Positions 31,934 through 40,945 of a stretch of 64,000 nucleotides of DNA are shown piece after piece. The position numbers and the translations under genes are program-made. Location: the NCBI RefSeq assembly GCF_043195105.1, contig NZ_JBAFWO010000002.1, one strand, 5' to 3'. Position 1 is the stretch's first letter; the number at the start of each line of letters is the position of its first letter. Source of the stretch: NCEH01 sp002257205. Its GTDB lineage: Bacteria > Pseudomonadota > Alphaproteobacteria > Rhizobiales > Xanthobacteraceae. The notes under the pieces are model-generated. The model did not search any database and was not told the DNA's origin. It saw nothing but the letters and a program-made list of their open reading frames with translations.

Positions 31934-33289
31934 TGCTTTTCCGGTGGGTCCCTGGGGCAAGGCGGGGACGATGTGGATGGCCTCGGGGACCTTGAACCGT
32001 TCGAGCCGGCTCGCGGCCCATGCCTTCAGCTCCGCCGCGTCCGTGTGCGCGCCCGGCTTGAGCACCACCGCGGCGTGGACGCTCTCGCCCAGCCGCGGGT
32101 CGGGCACGCCGGCGCATAGTGCGGCGGCCACGGCCGGGTGGTGCGAGAGGACGAGGTCGATCTCCGCCGGGGCGATCTTATTGCCGCCGCGCGAGATGAT
32201 CTCCTTGATCCGGCCAACGATCTCGACATAGCCGTCCGCCCGCATGCGCGCGAGATCGCCGGTGCGGAAGAAGCCGTCCGTGAACGAGGCCTGCGTGAGC
32301 TCGGGATTGTCGAGATAGCCGAGCATCCCATAGGGGGAGCGAATGAGCAGTTCGCCGCTGTCGGCGTCCACCGCCTGCTCCGCCGGCCCGAGGCGGGCAA
32401 TCACATTCTCGGTCGGGCGCCCGATGGTGCCGGTACCCGCGGCGTCTGCGGGGCCCAGGCAGAAGTCCGCGGCGCCGGTCTCGGTCAGGCCGTAGAGGTC
32501 GTAGACGCCGGCGCCGGGATGGCGCGCGCTCAGGGTTTCGGTAAGCGCGCGATCGAGTCCCTCGCCGCCAGTGAGCACCATGCGCAGCCGGTCGCCACTC
32601 TGGGGCGGATGGGCGAAGACCGTGCGCAGCATGGACGGCACGCAGCCGAGCACCGTGGTTCGCGGCATCAGCTCCAGCACGGTCTCGGCGGAGAACTTGC
32701 CCATCAGCACGATGCGGGCGGCGCGCGCCAGGGCGACCAGCAGCACCCATAGGCCGAAGATGAAGATGAGCTGGAGCGGCAGCAGCACCGTGTCGCCCGG
32801 GCCGATGCCGACGCGGCGCGCCAACACTCCGATCTTGCCCGCGAAGCCATCGTGGCCGAGCACCACGCCCTTCGGTCTGCCGGTGGAGCCCGAGGTGAAG
32901 ACAATCAGCGCCGCCCCGCGCAGCAGCGGGCGTTCCGGCGGCGGGGCCATGGCGATGGTCGAAAGCGCGCCGCCGCCCACCAGGAAGCGCGCCCCCGATT
33001 GCATGGTGACGGCCTCGACCGTGGCCGGCGCAGCGTTGGCATGGAGCGGGACGGCGACCGCGCCGGCCTGCCACACGCCAAGGAACGCCACGAGGTCTTC
33101 CGGCCGGTTCGCCACGCGCACGAGCACGGGCTCGTCGCGCCCGAGCCCGGCCGCACCCAAGGCAGCAGCGAGAGCCCGCGCCCGGTCGAGGATGGCGCCC
33201 GGCGTAAGGGCGGCGCCCTCCGTGCTCTCGATGAGGAAAGGATAGGCGGCGAGGGCGTCGCTCGTCAGGCGGGCGAGGGCGGGGCTCAT
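31877..33289 (-). CDS. AMP-forming acyl-CoA synthetase
   Basis: 470 residues, somewhat short for the ANL superfamily. The P-loop is FTSGSTGRPKG, the A5 motif YGLTE, the A7 region RTGDLARMRADGY and the A10 Lys in QGPTGKALR. Such ligases activate carboxylic acids as CoA esters. The N-terminal domain is reduced, as in small acyl- or aryl-acid ligases; the substrate cannot be told. Its start overlaps the enoyl-CoA hydratase stop (ATGA). Much longer upstream frames are read-through of that gene. Confidence 0.85.
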   Translation of the reverse strand: MSPALARLTSDALAAYPFLIESTEGAALTPGAILDRARALAAALGAAGLGRDEPVLVRVANRPEDLVAFLGVWQAGAVAVPLHANAAPATVEAVTMQSGARFLVGGGALSTIAMAPPPERPLLRGAALIVFTSGSTGRPKGVVLGHDGFAGKIGVLARRVGIGPGDTVLLPLQLIFIFGLWVLLVALARAARIVLMGKFSAETVLELMPRTTVLGCVPSMLRTVFAHPPQSGDRLRMVLTGGEGLDRALTETLSARHPGAGVYDLYGLTETGAADFCLGPADAAGTGTIGRPTENVIARLGPAEQAVDADSGELLIRSPYGMLGYLDNPELTQASFTDGFFRTGDLARMRADGYVEIVGRIKEIISRGGNKIAPAEIDLVLSHHPAVAAALCAGVPDPRLGESVHAAVVLKPGAHTDAAELKAWAASRLERFKVPEAIHIVPALPQGPTGKALRSGVAALARATIAGDRT

Positions 33290-34122
33290 GGGCGCACCGG
33301 GGCGGTGCCGGCCGCCGAGAAGCGGGCGTCGCGCCAGGCGAGCGCGGCCTTCAGCCCCTCCGCCCGCGCAATGTCCATGAACCGCGTCTTGTCCGGCGAT
33401 CCCTCGCCCTCGATGGCGAGGTCCATCTCGAGGGCGCTTTCCAGGCTCTGCAGCAGGCCCTGGGCCTCGATGGCGCGATTGAGTGCCCGCTTGGTCTGCT
33501 TGACCAGCCCGGGATCGATGACGGCAAGGTGCGCCGCGATGCGCAGCGCCTCCGCGTCCACCTCCGCGTCGGGCACCACGCGGTTCACCATGCCGATCTC
33601 CCGCGCCCGCGCCGCATTGATCCGGTCGGCGCCGGTGAGGATGATCTCCTTGGCGATCTTGGGTCCCACCAGCCAGGGCAGGATCATCACCACGATGCCC
33701 GCGCCGAACTTCAGCTCCGGTTCGCCGAAGAAGGCGTCCTCGCCGGCGATGGTCATGTCGCAGGCGAGGGCCAGCTCGCACGCGCCGGCAAGGCAGGGTC
33801 CGCGCACGGCGGCGATGGTCGGCTTCGGGCAATGCCAGAACCGCATCACCGTGTCGAAGTCCTTGCGCAGCAGCGGGCGCCAGTCGGCGACGCCGGATGG
33901 GCGACGCTCCATCTGCTCCTTCAGGTCGAAACCGGAGGAGAAAGCCTTGCCCGCACCGCGCACGATCACGGCGCGCACCTCGGGGTCCACCTCGGCGGCG
34001 TCCATGGCGGTGCAGATCTCGCCCAGCATCGCCTGGGACAGGGCGTTGGTGCGCTGCGGGCGATTGAGCGTGATGCGCGCGACCCCGTCGAGCCGCTCAT
34101 AGATCAGGGTGGTGAACTCCAT
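33286..34122 (-). CDS. Enoyl-CoA hydratase/isomerase family protein
   Basis: 278 residues, crotonase fold. Oxyanion-hole segments are GKAFSSGFDLKE and GPCLAGACELALACD; Glu residues at the two catalytic positions are present (ACELA and FGEPELKFG). Activity could be hydration, isomerisation or retro-aldol on a CoA ester made by the ligase encoded next. The two genes follow a GntR gene on the same strand with a 72-base gap. No acyl-CoA dehydrogenase is in view. Confidence 0.88.
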   Translation of the reverse strand: MEFTTLIYERLDGVARITLNRPQRTNALSQAMLGEICTAMDAAEVDPEVRAVIVRGAGKAFSSGFDLKEQMERRPSGVADWRPLLRKDFDTVMRFWHCPKPTIAAVRGPCLAGACELALACDMTIAGEDAFFGEPELKFGAGIVVMILPWLVGPKIAKEIILTGADRINAARAREIGMVNRVVPDAEVDAEALRIAAHLAVIDPGLVKQTKRALNRAIEAQGLLQSLESALEMDLAIEGEGSPDKTRFMDIARAEGLKAALAWRDARFSAAGTAPVRP

Positions 34123-34194
34123 CTGCTCCTCGCTGCGGGTGAGGGTGCGGCCGGCGGGCGGCGCGGGATCGGGCGGTCGGGGCGCCGCTGTGGC

Positions 34195-34911
34195 TCAGCG
34201 CGAGCCGGACTTTGGGGGCTCGGATGCCTCCTCCGCGTGCGTATGCTTCTGCGCCTCCAGGTGACGCATCAGGATTTCGCCGGAGCTGGTGCTGTGGGCG
34301 CTGGCGCAGCGCTCCGCGAGATCGGGATCGCCTTCGGCCACCGCCGTCACCAGGGGAATGTGATTCTCGATCAGCATCGCCGAGCGGGGCAGGATGGCGT
34401 TGGACGAGGCCATGAACATCCGCACCTGCTGCCCCACCACCTCATACTGGCTGGCGAGGCGCTGATGGCCGGCCAGGCTGACGATGGTCTTGTGCAGGGA
34501 TAGGTCGGCCTCGGTGATCTCGCGGCCGTCGCCGGAAGCGGCCGCTGCCTTCAGCACATCGAACGCGATCTCCATGCGCGCGCGCCGGTCCGGGTGGCGG
34601 GCGGCGAGGCGCGCGGCAAGCCCTTCCAGGCTGGCGCGCAGGGTATAAAGCTCCCACACGTCGTGGGAGTTGAGGGTGACAACCTCCCAGCCCGCATAAG
34701 GGCGCTGGATGATCAGCCCCTCGCCCATGAGGCGCTGGAGCGCGGCGCGGATGGTGCCGCGCGAAAGCTCGAATTGTGCGGCGATCTCCATCTCCGTGAG
34801 GCGCGTGCCCGGCAGAACCTCGCCGGAGACAATCGCCTGCCGGAGCGCATCGGCGGCCGCCCTATCGAGACTGCGCTTGGCGACCGCCGAGACCATTTTC
34901 AGAGCAGTCAT
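34195..34911 (-). CDS. GntR-family regulator, FCD type
   Basis: 238 residues. N-terminal winged helix (about 15-75: EIAAQFELSRGTIRAALQRL) and FCD domain (about 85-215: DLSLHKTIVSLAGHQRL, ENHIPLVTAVAEGD). It stands between the CoA ligase/hydratase pair and the divergent enolase-superfamily operon and has palindromes in its upstream region, so it probably controls both directions. Confidence 0.88.
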   Translation of the reverse strand: MTALKMVSAVAKRSLDRAAADALRQAIVSGEVLPGTRLTEMEIAAQFELSRGTIRAALQRLMGEGLIIQRPYAGWEVVTLNSHDVWELYTLRASLEGLAARLAARHPDRRARMEIAFDVLKAAAASGDGREITEADLSLHKTIVSLAGHQRLASQYEVVGQQVRMFMASSNAILPRSAMLIENHIPLVTAVAEGDPDLAERCASAHSTSSGEILMRHLEAQKHTHAEEASEPPKSGSR

Positions 34912-34954
34912 CGGTTGCTTGCTCCCTCTTTAATCAATTCGAGCCCGAACTTTA

Positions 34955-35009
34955 GTCAATCCATCCATTGACCAACTAAATCGGACGTTATCAGATAATT
35001 GTCAACAAT
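34955..35009. promoter_or_regulatory. Candidate GntR operators
   Basis: Two palindromes in the 154-base divergent gap: GTCAAT-N6-ATTGAC (34955-34972, perfect) and ATTGT-CA-ACAAT (34998-35009, perfect). The second resembles the T-G-T/A-C-A core of FCD-GntR sites. Attribution to the adjacent regulator is by position. Confidence 0.5.
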
Positions 35010-35065
35010 CAGCGCGAGACGTTCGCCCACCATAGGGCCGAGCGGAAGACGAAAAAAGGCACAAA

Positions 35066-36256
35066 ATGTCAGTCTCGGTTGCAACGACCGCTCCTTCCAC
35101 GATTTCCACCATGGCCGCCGGCGAACCCGGCGCGCTACGTTCCGTAGCGTTGCCGGGCCAGCGCATCGTCAGGGCGGAGGCGATCCTCATCTCTGTTCCG
35201 TTCGAATCCGGCGGCGTCCCGCCCTGGAGCTTCGGCGGTGCGCCGCGCACGCAATTCGACACCCTGTTCGTGCGCCTCGAGACCGATGCCGGCATGGTCG
35301 GCTGGGGAGAGGCCTTCTCCCGCGGCGAGGATCGCGGGCTGAAGATGCTGATCGAGACGCGGGTGCTGCCGCTGATCGTGGGCCGCCGCGCGTGCGAAAT
35401 CGCCAAGATCAAGTTTGATCTCGAATTCCAGCTCCAGAATTTCGGCCGCGTGGGGCCGATCATGTACGGCATCTCCGCCGTCGATGTCGCTTTGTGGGAC
35501 CTCGCCGCCAAGTCCGCGGGCCTGCCGCTGGTGGACCTGCTGGGCGGCCCCTTCGCGGACCGCATCGGCGTCTATGCGAGTCTCATGCGCTACGGCAATT
35601 GCCCCGACGTGGAGAAAGCGACGCGCCGCGCGGTGGACCTCGGCTACCGCCACGTGAAGCTCCACGAGGTCACCGTCCCCGAGATCCGCGCGGCAGTGGA
35701 GGCGGCGGGCACCGACGCGGTGGTGATGCTCGACACCAACTGCCCGTGGTCGGTGACCGAGGCCCTGCGCTATGACCGCGAGCTCGCCCCCCTCGACCTG
35801 TTGTGGCTCGAGGAGCCGATCTGGCCGCCGGAGGACTTTCGCGGCCTTGCCATCGTGCGCGCAACCGGACGCCACCGCATCGCCGCGGGCGAGAATGCCG
35901 GCTCCCTGCACGACTTCGTCGCCATGATCGACGCCGGCGCCATCGACATCGCCCAGCCGGACGTGGCCAAGACCGGCGGCGTCACCGAGCTGATGAAGAT
36001 CGCCGCCCTCTGCGAGGCGGAGGGCGTGGAGTTCGTGCCGCACTGTGCGCTGTTCGGACCCGGCCAGGTGGCGACGCTCCACATCAACGCCGCTCAGCGC
36101 GGGACGCCGCTGCTGGAGCGCCTGTTCTGCGATTTCGAGGCCGAGATCTACGGCGGTGCCACGCTTCCCGTCGGCGGATACCTGCCGGTGCCCACCGCCC
36201 CGGGCCTCGGCCTCGAACCCGACCTCGATGTGATCGAGCGCTATCGCGTCGCGTGA
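35066..36256 (+). CDS. Enolase-superfamily (mandelate racemase/muconate lactonizing-like) enzyme
   Basis: 396 residues. Capping domain then barrel. Second-strand motif VKLHE gives Lys-x-His rather than the usual Lys-x-Lys. Metal ligands are the Asp of VVMLDTNCPW, the Glu of WLEEP and the Glu of AAGENAG. A His-Asp dyad is present (AQPDVAKTGG and VPHCALFGPG). That fits racemases or acid-sugar dehydratases of the mandelate racemase subgroup, but no single function can be named. It is the first gene of a seven-gene plus-strand operon; its stop overlaps a possible ATG of the ABC ATPase. Confidence 0.85.
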   Translation: MSVSVATTAPSTISTMAAGEPGALRSVALPGQRIVRAEAILISVPFESGGVPPWSFGGAPRTQFDTLFVRLETDAGMVGWGEAFSRGEDRGLKMLIETRVLPLIVGRRACEIAKIKFDLEFQLQNFGRVGPIMYGISAVDVALWDLAAKSAGLPLVDLLGGPFADRIGVYASLMRYGNCPDVEKATRRAVDLGYRHVKLHEVTVPEIRAAVEAAGTDAVVMLDTNCPWSVTEALRYDRELAPLDLLWLEEPIWPPEDFRGLAIVRATGRHRIAAGENAGSLHDFVAMIDAGAIDIAQPDVAKTGGVTELMKIAALCEAEGVEFVPHCALFGPGQVATLHINAAQRGTPLLERLFCDFEAEIYGGATLPVGGYLPVPTAPGLGLEPDLDVIERYRVA

Positions 36257-36279
36257 TGCCTGAGCCGGAGGAACCGAAC

Positions 36280-37065
36280 ATGGGCCCCATCAGTATTCGC
36301 AACATCACCAAGTCCTTCAGCGCGCCCGACGAGGCGGAGGCGGTGATCGCCCTCGACGACGTGTCGTGCGAGATCAATGCGGGCGAGTTCTTCTGCATCA
36401 TCGGCCCGTCGGGCTGCGGCAAGAGCACCTTGCTGCACACCATCGCCGGCTTCTCCAAGCCCACCCTGGGCGCGGCGCTGCGCAACGGCACGCCGATCAG
36501 CGGCCCCGGCCCGGACCGCACCGTGATCTTCCAGGAGTACGGCCTGTTTCCCTGGATGACCGTGCACCAGAACGTGGAGTTCGGCTTGCGGGCGAAGGGG
36601 GTCGGCAAGGCCGAGCGCAAGGAGATCGTCGATGGCTTCATCGATCTCGTGAGCCTCACCCGCTTCGCGGGCCGCTATCCGCACGAAATCTCCGGCGGAA
36701 TGAAGCAGCGGGTGAGCATCGCCCGCGCCCTCGCCCCCGACCCCGACGTGGTGCTCATGGACGAGCCGTTCGCCGCGCTCGATTCCCTCACCCGTGACCT
36801 GCTGCAGGAGGAGATATTGAGGATCTGGGAACGCACCGGAAAAACCTTCGTGCTCATCACCCACAATATCGAGGAAGCGGTGTTCCTCGGCGACCGGGTG
36901 TTGGTGATGACGGCGCGCCCCGGCCGGGTGAAGGCGGTGGTGGACGTCGACCTGCCGCGCCCGCGCGATCCCTCCATCCGGGCGCACGATCTGCGCTTCC
37001 TGGAGATCAAGAACGAACTGTCCCATCTCCTGCGCGCCGAAGTCGTGCGTGCGGCGGCCGCGTGA
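36280..37065 (+). CDS. ABC transporter ATPase, SsuB/TauB/nitrate type
   Basis: 261 residues. Walker A GPSGCGKST, Q-loop FQEYGLFPWMTV (the P-W pair is typical of the nitrate/sulfonate/taurine class), signature ISGGMKQRVSIARAL, Walker B VVLMDEPFAALDSLT, THNIEEAVFLGDRV. The start at 36280 has GGAGGA upstream; another ATG at 36256 overlaps the previous stop but lacks such a site. It powers the importer formed with the next two genes. Confidence 0.92.
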   Translation: MGPISIRNITKSFSAPDEAEAVIALDDVSCEINAGEFFCIIGPSGCGKSTLLHTIAGFSKPTLGAALRNGTPISGPGPDRTVIFQEYGLFPWMTVHQNVEFGLRAKGVGKAERKEIVDGFIDLVSLTRFAGRYPHEISGGMKQRVSIARALAPDPDVVLMDEPFAALDSLTRDLLQEEILRIWERTGKTFVLITHNIEEAVFLGDRVLVMTARPGRVKAVVDVDLPRPRDPSIRAHDLRFLEIKNELSHLLRAEVVRAAAA

Positions 37066-37088
37066 TGGCAACGCAAGGAGACGGCGCC

Positions 37089-37916
37089 ATGGCCGCGCCC
37101 GACACGCGAGCCGTCCGCTCCACCGGCACCCCGGCGCGCACCCGCGCGTTCCGCCTGCTGAAGAGCGCTGCCGCGCAACTGCGCCATCTGGTGCTCATCC
37201 CGATCCTGCTGCTGGCCTGGGAAGGCGCCGTGCGCAGCGGGCTTGCGAACCCGAACATCTTTCCGCCGCCGACGGCCGTGTTCAAGGCGACGATCGACCT
37301 CGCCGAGGCCGGGCTGCTGTGGGAGGACATCCGCGCCAGCGTGCTGCGCGTCGCCGTGGGCTTCGGCCTCGCCGCGGTAACGGGCATCTCGCTCGGCCTG
37401 CTGCTGGCCATGAACCGCAAGGTGGCGGCCTATCTGCTGCCCTTGGTGGAAATCCTGCGGCCGATCTCGGTCATCGCCTGGATTCCGCTCGCCATCCTGT
37501 GGTTCGGCCTCGGCGATCACTCCGCATGGTTCATCATCTTCATCGGCGGTTTCTTTCCGATCTTCACCAATGCTTACACCGGCGCCTGCGCGGTGGCGCC
37601 GATCCATGTGCAGGTGTCGCAGTGCTTCGGCGCCGGGCGGTGGCTGTTCCTGACGCGGGTCATGCTGCCGACGGCGGTGCCCTACATCGTCACCGGCCTG
37701 CGCGTCGGGCTCGGCGTCGCCTGGACCTGCGTGATCGCCGCCGAGCTGATCGCCGCCACCTCGGGCCTTGGATACATGATCCAGCTCGCCCGCTCCATGA
37801 TCGAGACCGAGAAGGTCATGTCCGGGATGATCGTGATCGGCGCAGTCGGCTTCCTGATGAACAGCCTGATGCTCTGGCTCGAGCATGCGCTCGTCGGCTG
37901 GAAGGCACCCAACTGA
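37089..37916 (+). CDS. ABC transporter permease, SsuC/TauC type
   Basis: 275 residues, six membrane segments. Typical stretch PISVIAWIPLAILWFGLGD, then QCFGAGRWLFLTRVMLPTAVP, the coupling helix region of this permease family, and LGVAWTCVIAAELI. The start at 37089 is chosen because AGGAG lies nine bases upstream; an ATG at 37065 overlapping the ATPase stop (TGATG) is the alternative and may mediate coupling. Confidence 0.9.
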   Translation: MAAPDTRAVRSTGTPARTRAFRLLKSAAAQLRHLVLIPILLLAWEGAVRSGLANPNIFPPPTAVFKATIDLAEAGLLWEDIRASVLRVAVGFGLAAVTGISLGLLLAMNRKVAAYLLPLVEILRPISVIAWIPLAILWFGLGDHSAWFIIFIGGFFPIFTNAYTGACAVAPIHVQVSQCFGAGRWLFLTRVMLPTAVPYIVTGLRVGLGVAWTCVIAAELIAATSGLGYMIQLARSMIETEKVMSGMIVIGAVGFLMNSLMLWLEHALVGWKAPN

Positions 37917-37936
37917 TAACCAGAGGAGAAAGCAAG

Positions 37937-39013
37937 ATGTCCGATACCATGGGAGTCCGACCCCTTCGGCGCCGCGGCACGGTGGCCCGCGTCCTCGCCG
38001 CCACCGCCTTCGCCTGCGCCCTCGCGGGACAGGCGAAGGCCGCAGACCCGATCAAGGTCACGGTCGGCTACCAGTCGCTCTGGGCCGCCGGCGGCGAGGT
38101 GGTGGAGGTGCTGCGCCACACCAACATCTTCGAGCTCAACGGCATCAAGGCCGACTTCAAGACCTTCACCTTCGGCGGCCCGCTGGCCGAGGCGGCGGTG
38201 GCCGGCGACATCGACAACGTGTTCGCCGCCGATGCCCCGGTGCTGCGGGCCATGGCCCGCATGCCCGGCTCCAAGGTGCTGATGCGCACCCATGATGCCC
38301 GCTTCGGCATCCTGGTGCGCCCCGATTTCCAGGGCGGCCTTGCCGACCTGAGGGGCAAGAAGGTGAGCGCACCTTTTGCCACCACCACCTTCCCGCGCTC
38401 GGTGAAGGCCATCGTGGCGGCCGGCGTCAAGGACCCCTTCAAGGAGATGACCATCGTCAACCAGGACATCGCCGAGCAGACCGCGGCAATGCAGGGCGGG
38501 CTCGTGGATGCCGTCATCACCTGGGACCCGACCATGGAGCGTCTGATCGAGGCCAAGATCGCCAAGCCCCTCTGGGTGGCCCCGAAGGGCGAGAACATCG
38601 GCCTCCAGGGCCTTTCCGGCAAGTGGATCGAAGCCAACGGCCGGGACGGCGAAGTGAAGTTCCTCAAGGCTTGGATCATGGCCACTTGGTGGGCTTCCAA
38701 CAATATCGAGCAGGCCCACGGATGGTTCGCCAAGACCTCGCGCCTCGACCCGCGCCTGCTGAAGATCGCCACCGATTTCGACCGCAATCTCGCCAAGCCC
38801 ATCAAGAGCCCGGCCGACGTGGACCTCATGGTCTCTGAGGCCGACATCGCCGGCGCCCAAGGCGTGATGGACTTCCTGTTCGACAACAAGCTCCTCAACA
38901 CCAAGCTCGACGTGAAGCCTTTCTACGACATGGAACCCCTGAAGCAGGCCCACGGCGAGATCGTTGCGGGCAAGCTTCCTGCCGTGACCGACATCAAGGT
39001 CATCACCCCCTGA
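37937..39013 (+). CDS. SsuA/TauA/NrtT-type substrate-binding protein
   Basis: 358 residues. The signal peptide includes RVLAATAFACALAGQAKAAD (cleavage near 36). The mature protein starts PIKVTVGYQSLWAAGG and has FGGPLAEAAVAGDIDNVFAADAP and LRGKKVSAPFATTTFPR, as in binding proteins for sulfonates, nitrate and pyrimidine precursors. GAGGAG precedes the start. A longer open frame reaching back to 37049 is out-of-frame read-through of the permease gene. The ligand is unknown; the downstream enzymes suggest an amino-acid-like compound. Confidence 0.88.
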   Translation: MSDTMGVRPLRRRGTVARVLAATAFACALAGQAKAADPIKVTVGYQSLWAAGGEVVEVLRHTNIFELNGIKADFKTFTFGGPLAEAAVAGDIDNVFAADAPVLRAMARMPGSKVLMRTHDARFGILVRPDFQGGLADLRGKKVSAPFATTTFPRSVKAIVAAGVKDPFKEMTIVNQDIAEQTAAMQGGLVDAVITWDPTMERLIEAKIAKPLWVAPKGENIGLQGLSGKWIEANGRDGEVKFLKAWIMATWWASNNIEQAHGWFAKTSRLDPRLLKIATDFDRNLAKPIKSPADVDLMVSEADIAGAQGVMDFLFDNKLLNTKLDVKPFYDMEPLKQAHGEIVAGKLPAVTDIKVITP

Positions 39014-39045
39014 CAGCACGCCGCGAATGGCTACGGAGACTTGAG

Positions 39046-39819
39046 ATGGTTCTTGGATACGAACTCGTCGGCACCGGCAAGGAAGGCGTGATCGTCTTCA
39101 ACGACTGGCTCGCGGACTGCACCAGCTGGAAGCCGATGCACCTCTACCTGGACACGGAACGCTTCACCTATGCCTTCGTGGATATCCGCGGCTATGGGCG
39201 GTCGATTAAGCTCGAGGGGGAATACAGCGCCCAGGAAGCGGCGTCGGACGCCTTCGACACCGCCGACAGCCTCGGCTGGGAGCGCTTCCACATCATCGGC
39301 TTCTCCATGACCGGCATGGTGGTGGAGCGCATGGTCCTGATGTACCCGGAGCGCATCAAGAGCGAGGTCGCGGTGGGGCCGGTCTCCGCCGCGGCGATCA
39401 AGATGGACCCGGAGCGCCGGGCCTTCTTCGAGCGCACGCTGGTGGACGACGACGCGGTGCGCGAGCTTGCGGCCCGCATCACCAACCACAAGCTCACCAA
39501 GCAATGGTCCGAGCACAAGCTCTGGCTCGCACGCAATACCCGCAACAACGTGGCGGTGCGGCGCTATCTGGACATGTGGACGGTGGAGGACTTCTCCGAC
39601 GAGGTGAAGGCCGCCCGCCCCACGCCGCCGCTGCTCGTGGTGGCCGGCGTGTGGGACCAGGCGGGCTTCCTGCCCGACGAACTGGCTTCGACCTTCCTCG
39701 CCTGGCATCCCAATTCGGAGATGGCGATCATCGAGAATTGCGGTCACTGCCCCATGCAGGAAACCCCCATCTATCTCACCACCCTGTGCGAGGACTTCAT
39801 GAATAAGCATGCGGCCTGA
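39046..39819 (+). CDS. Alpha/beta-fold hydrolase
   Basis: 257 residues. Nucleophile elbow GFSMTG (Ser near 88), acid region VAGVWDQAGF, and a C-terminal His in IENCGHCPMQE: a complete Ser-Asp-His set. It has no signal peptide. GGAGA precedes the ATG. Within the operon it would hydrolyse an ester, lactone or amide after import. Family members with this start (GYELVGTGKEGVIVFNDWL) lack a known substrate to my knowledge. Confidence 0.85.
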   Translation: MVLGYELVGTGKEGVIVFNDWLADCTSWKPMHLYLDTERFTYAFVDIRGYGRSIKLEGEYSAQEAASDAFDTADSLGWERFHIIGFSMTGMVVERMVLMYPERIKSEVAVGPVSAAAIKMDPERRAFFERTLVDDDAVRELAARITNHKLTKQWSEHKLWLARNTRNNVAVRRYLDMWTVEDFSDEVKAARPTPPLLVVAGVWDQAGFLPDELASTFLAWHPNSEMAIIENCGHCPMQETPIYLTTLCEDFMNKHAA

Positions 39820-39907
39820 CCCTGCCGCGTGCCCGACCATGCGCCGCCGGCGGGGCGTTCCCGCCGGCGGACGACCGCAGCCCCACAGCGTTCCGGAGGG
39901 CGCCGAC

Positions 39908-40945
39908 ATGGACCTCGCCGGCCTTCCCCGCCTGCGCCTCGCCCATCTGCCGACACCGCTGGAGCGGCTCGACCGGCTGACCCGGGCGCTCGGCGGACCG
40001 GAAATCTGGATCAAGCGCGATGACTGCACGGGCCTCGCCACCGGCGGCAACAAGGCCCGCAAACTCGAATTCATCATGGCCGAAGCCTGCGCGGCCGGCG
40101 CCGACACGGTGGTGACCGCGGGCGCCGTCCAATCCAACCACGCCCGCCAGACCGCGGCGGCGGCGGCCCGGCTCGGGCTCTCGTGCCACCTGCTGCTGGA
40201 GGCAGGCGCCTTCCACTCCGATCCCGCTTATGCCGACAACGGCAACGTGCTGCTCGATCGCCTGCACGGCGCCAGCCTGGAATTGCGCCCGCACGGCGCC
40301 GACATGGCGCGCGAGCTTGCGGCTTGCGCCGAGCGGCTGCGGGCCGAGGGTCGCAGGGTCCGCCTGATCCCGGTGGGCGGCTCCGACACCACCGGCGCGC
40401 TGGGCTACGTGACCTGCGCGGCGGAGCTTGGGGCGCAGGCGGGCGCGGCGAGGATCGCCTTCGACCATATCGTCACCGCAACCGGCAGCGCCGGCACCCA
40501 GGCGGGCCTTCTGGTGGGCCTGCGCGCGGCGGGGGCGGGCACGCGCGTGCTCGGTTTCAGCGTGAAGGCGGGGCAGGCCGAGCAGGAGCAGAAAGTGCAC
40601 GCCCTCGCCGCAGACACGGCGACCCGGATCGGCCGCCCCGGACTCGTGCCGCGCGCCGACGTGGCGGTGGATGCGAGCCAGGTTGGCGCGGGCTACGGCA
40701 TTCCGACGCCGGAGGCCCTCGCCGCCATCAGGACGTTTGCCGCTTTGGAGGGCGTGCTGCTCGATCCCGTCTACACCGGCAAGGCCGCGGCGGGATTGCT
40801 CGACCACGTGCGCAAGGGCCGCTTCGGCAAGAACGAGGCGGTCTGCTTTCTTCATACCGGCGGCACGGCGGCGCTGTTCGGCTATGCTGCGTGCTTCGAT
40901 CCGCGCGCCGCCATTCCAGAGAGGATTTCGCCATGCCCATCGTGA
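39908..40945 (+). CDS. D-cysteine desulfhydrase/ACC deaminase-family PLP enzyme
   Basis: 345 residues, fold-type II PLP enzyme. N-terminal LARLPTPLE-like substrate region (RLAHLPTPLERL), the PLP Lys in GGNKARKLEF, the substrate-binding QSNHARQTAAAA, and the cofactor phosphate loop GSAGTQAG. The family releases ammonia plus a 2-oxo acid from D-cysteine, 1-aminocyclopropane-1-carboxylate or related amino acids. GGAGG precedes the ATG. Its 3' end overlaps the racemase-like gene by 13 bases. Confidence 0.87.
   Translation: MDLAGLPRLRLAHLPTPLERLDRLTRALGGPEIWIKRDDCTGLATGGNKARKLEFIMAEACAAGADTVVTAGAVQSNHARQTAAAAARLGLSCHLLLEAGAFHSDPAYADNGNVLLDRLHGASLELRPHGADMARELAACAERLRAEGRRVRLIPVGGSDTTGALGYVTCAAELGAQAGAARIAFDHIVTATGSAGTQAGLLVGLRAAGAGTRVLGFSVKAGQAEQEQKVHALAADTATRIGRPGLVPRADVAVDASQVGAGYGIPTPEALAAIRTFAALEGVLLDPVYTGKAAAGLLDHVRKGRFGKNEAVCFLHTGGTAALFGYAACFDPRAAIPERISPCPS

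Noticed and set aside
31877..33832. Extended N-terminus for the CoA ligase
   Set aside because: Codons upstream of 33289 overlap the enoyl-CoA hydratase gene and give an Arg-rich nonsense sequence; the ATGA junction fixes the start.
37049..39013. Plus-strand ORF of 654 codons that seems to fuse an Arg-rich protein to the SsuA-type binding protein
   Set aside because: The first part is the permease gene read in the wrong frame. The binding protein has its own Shine-Dalgarno and signal peptide at 37937.
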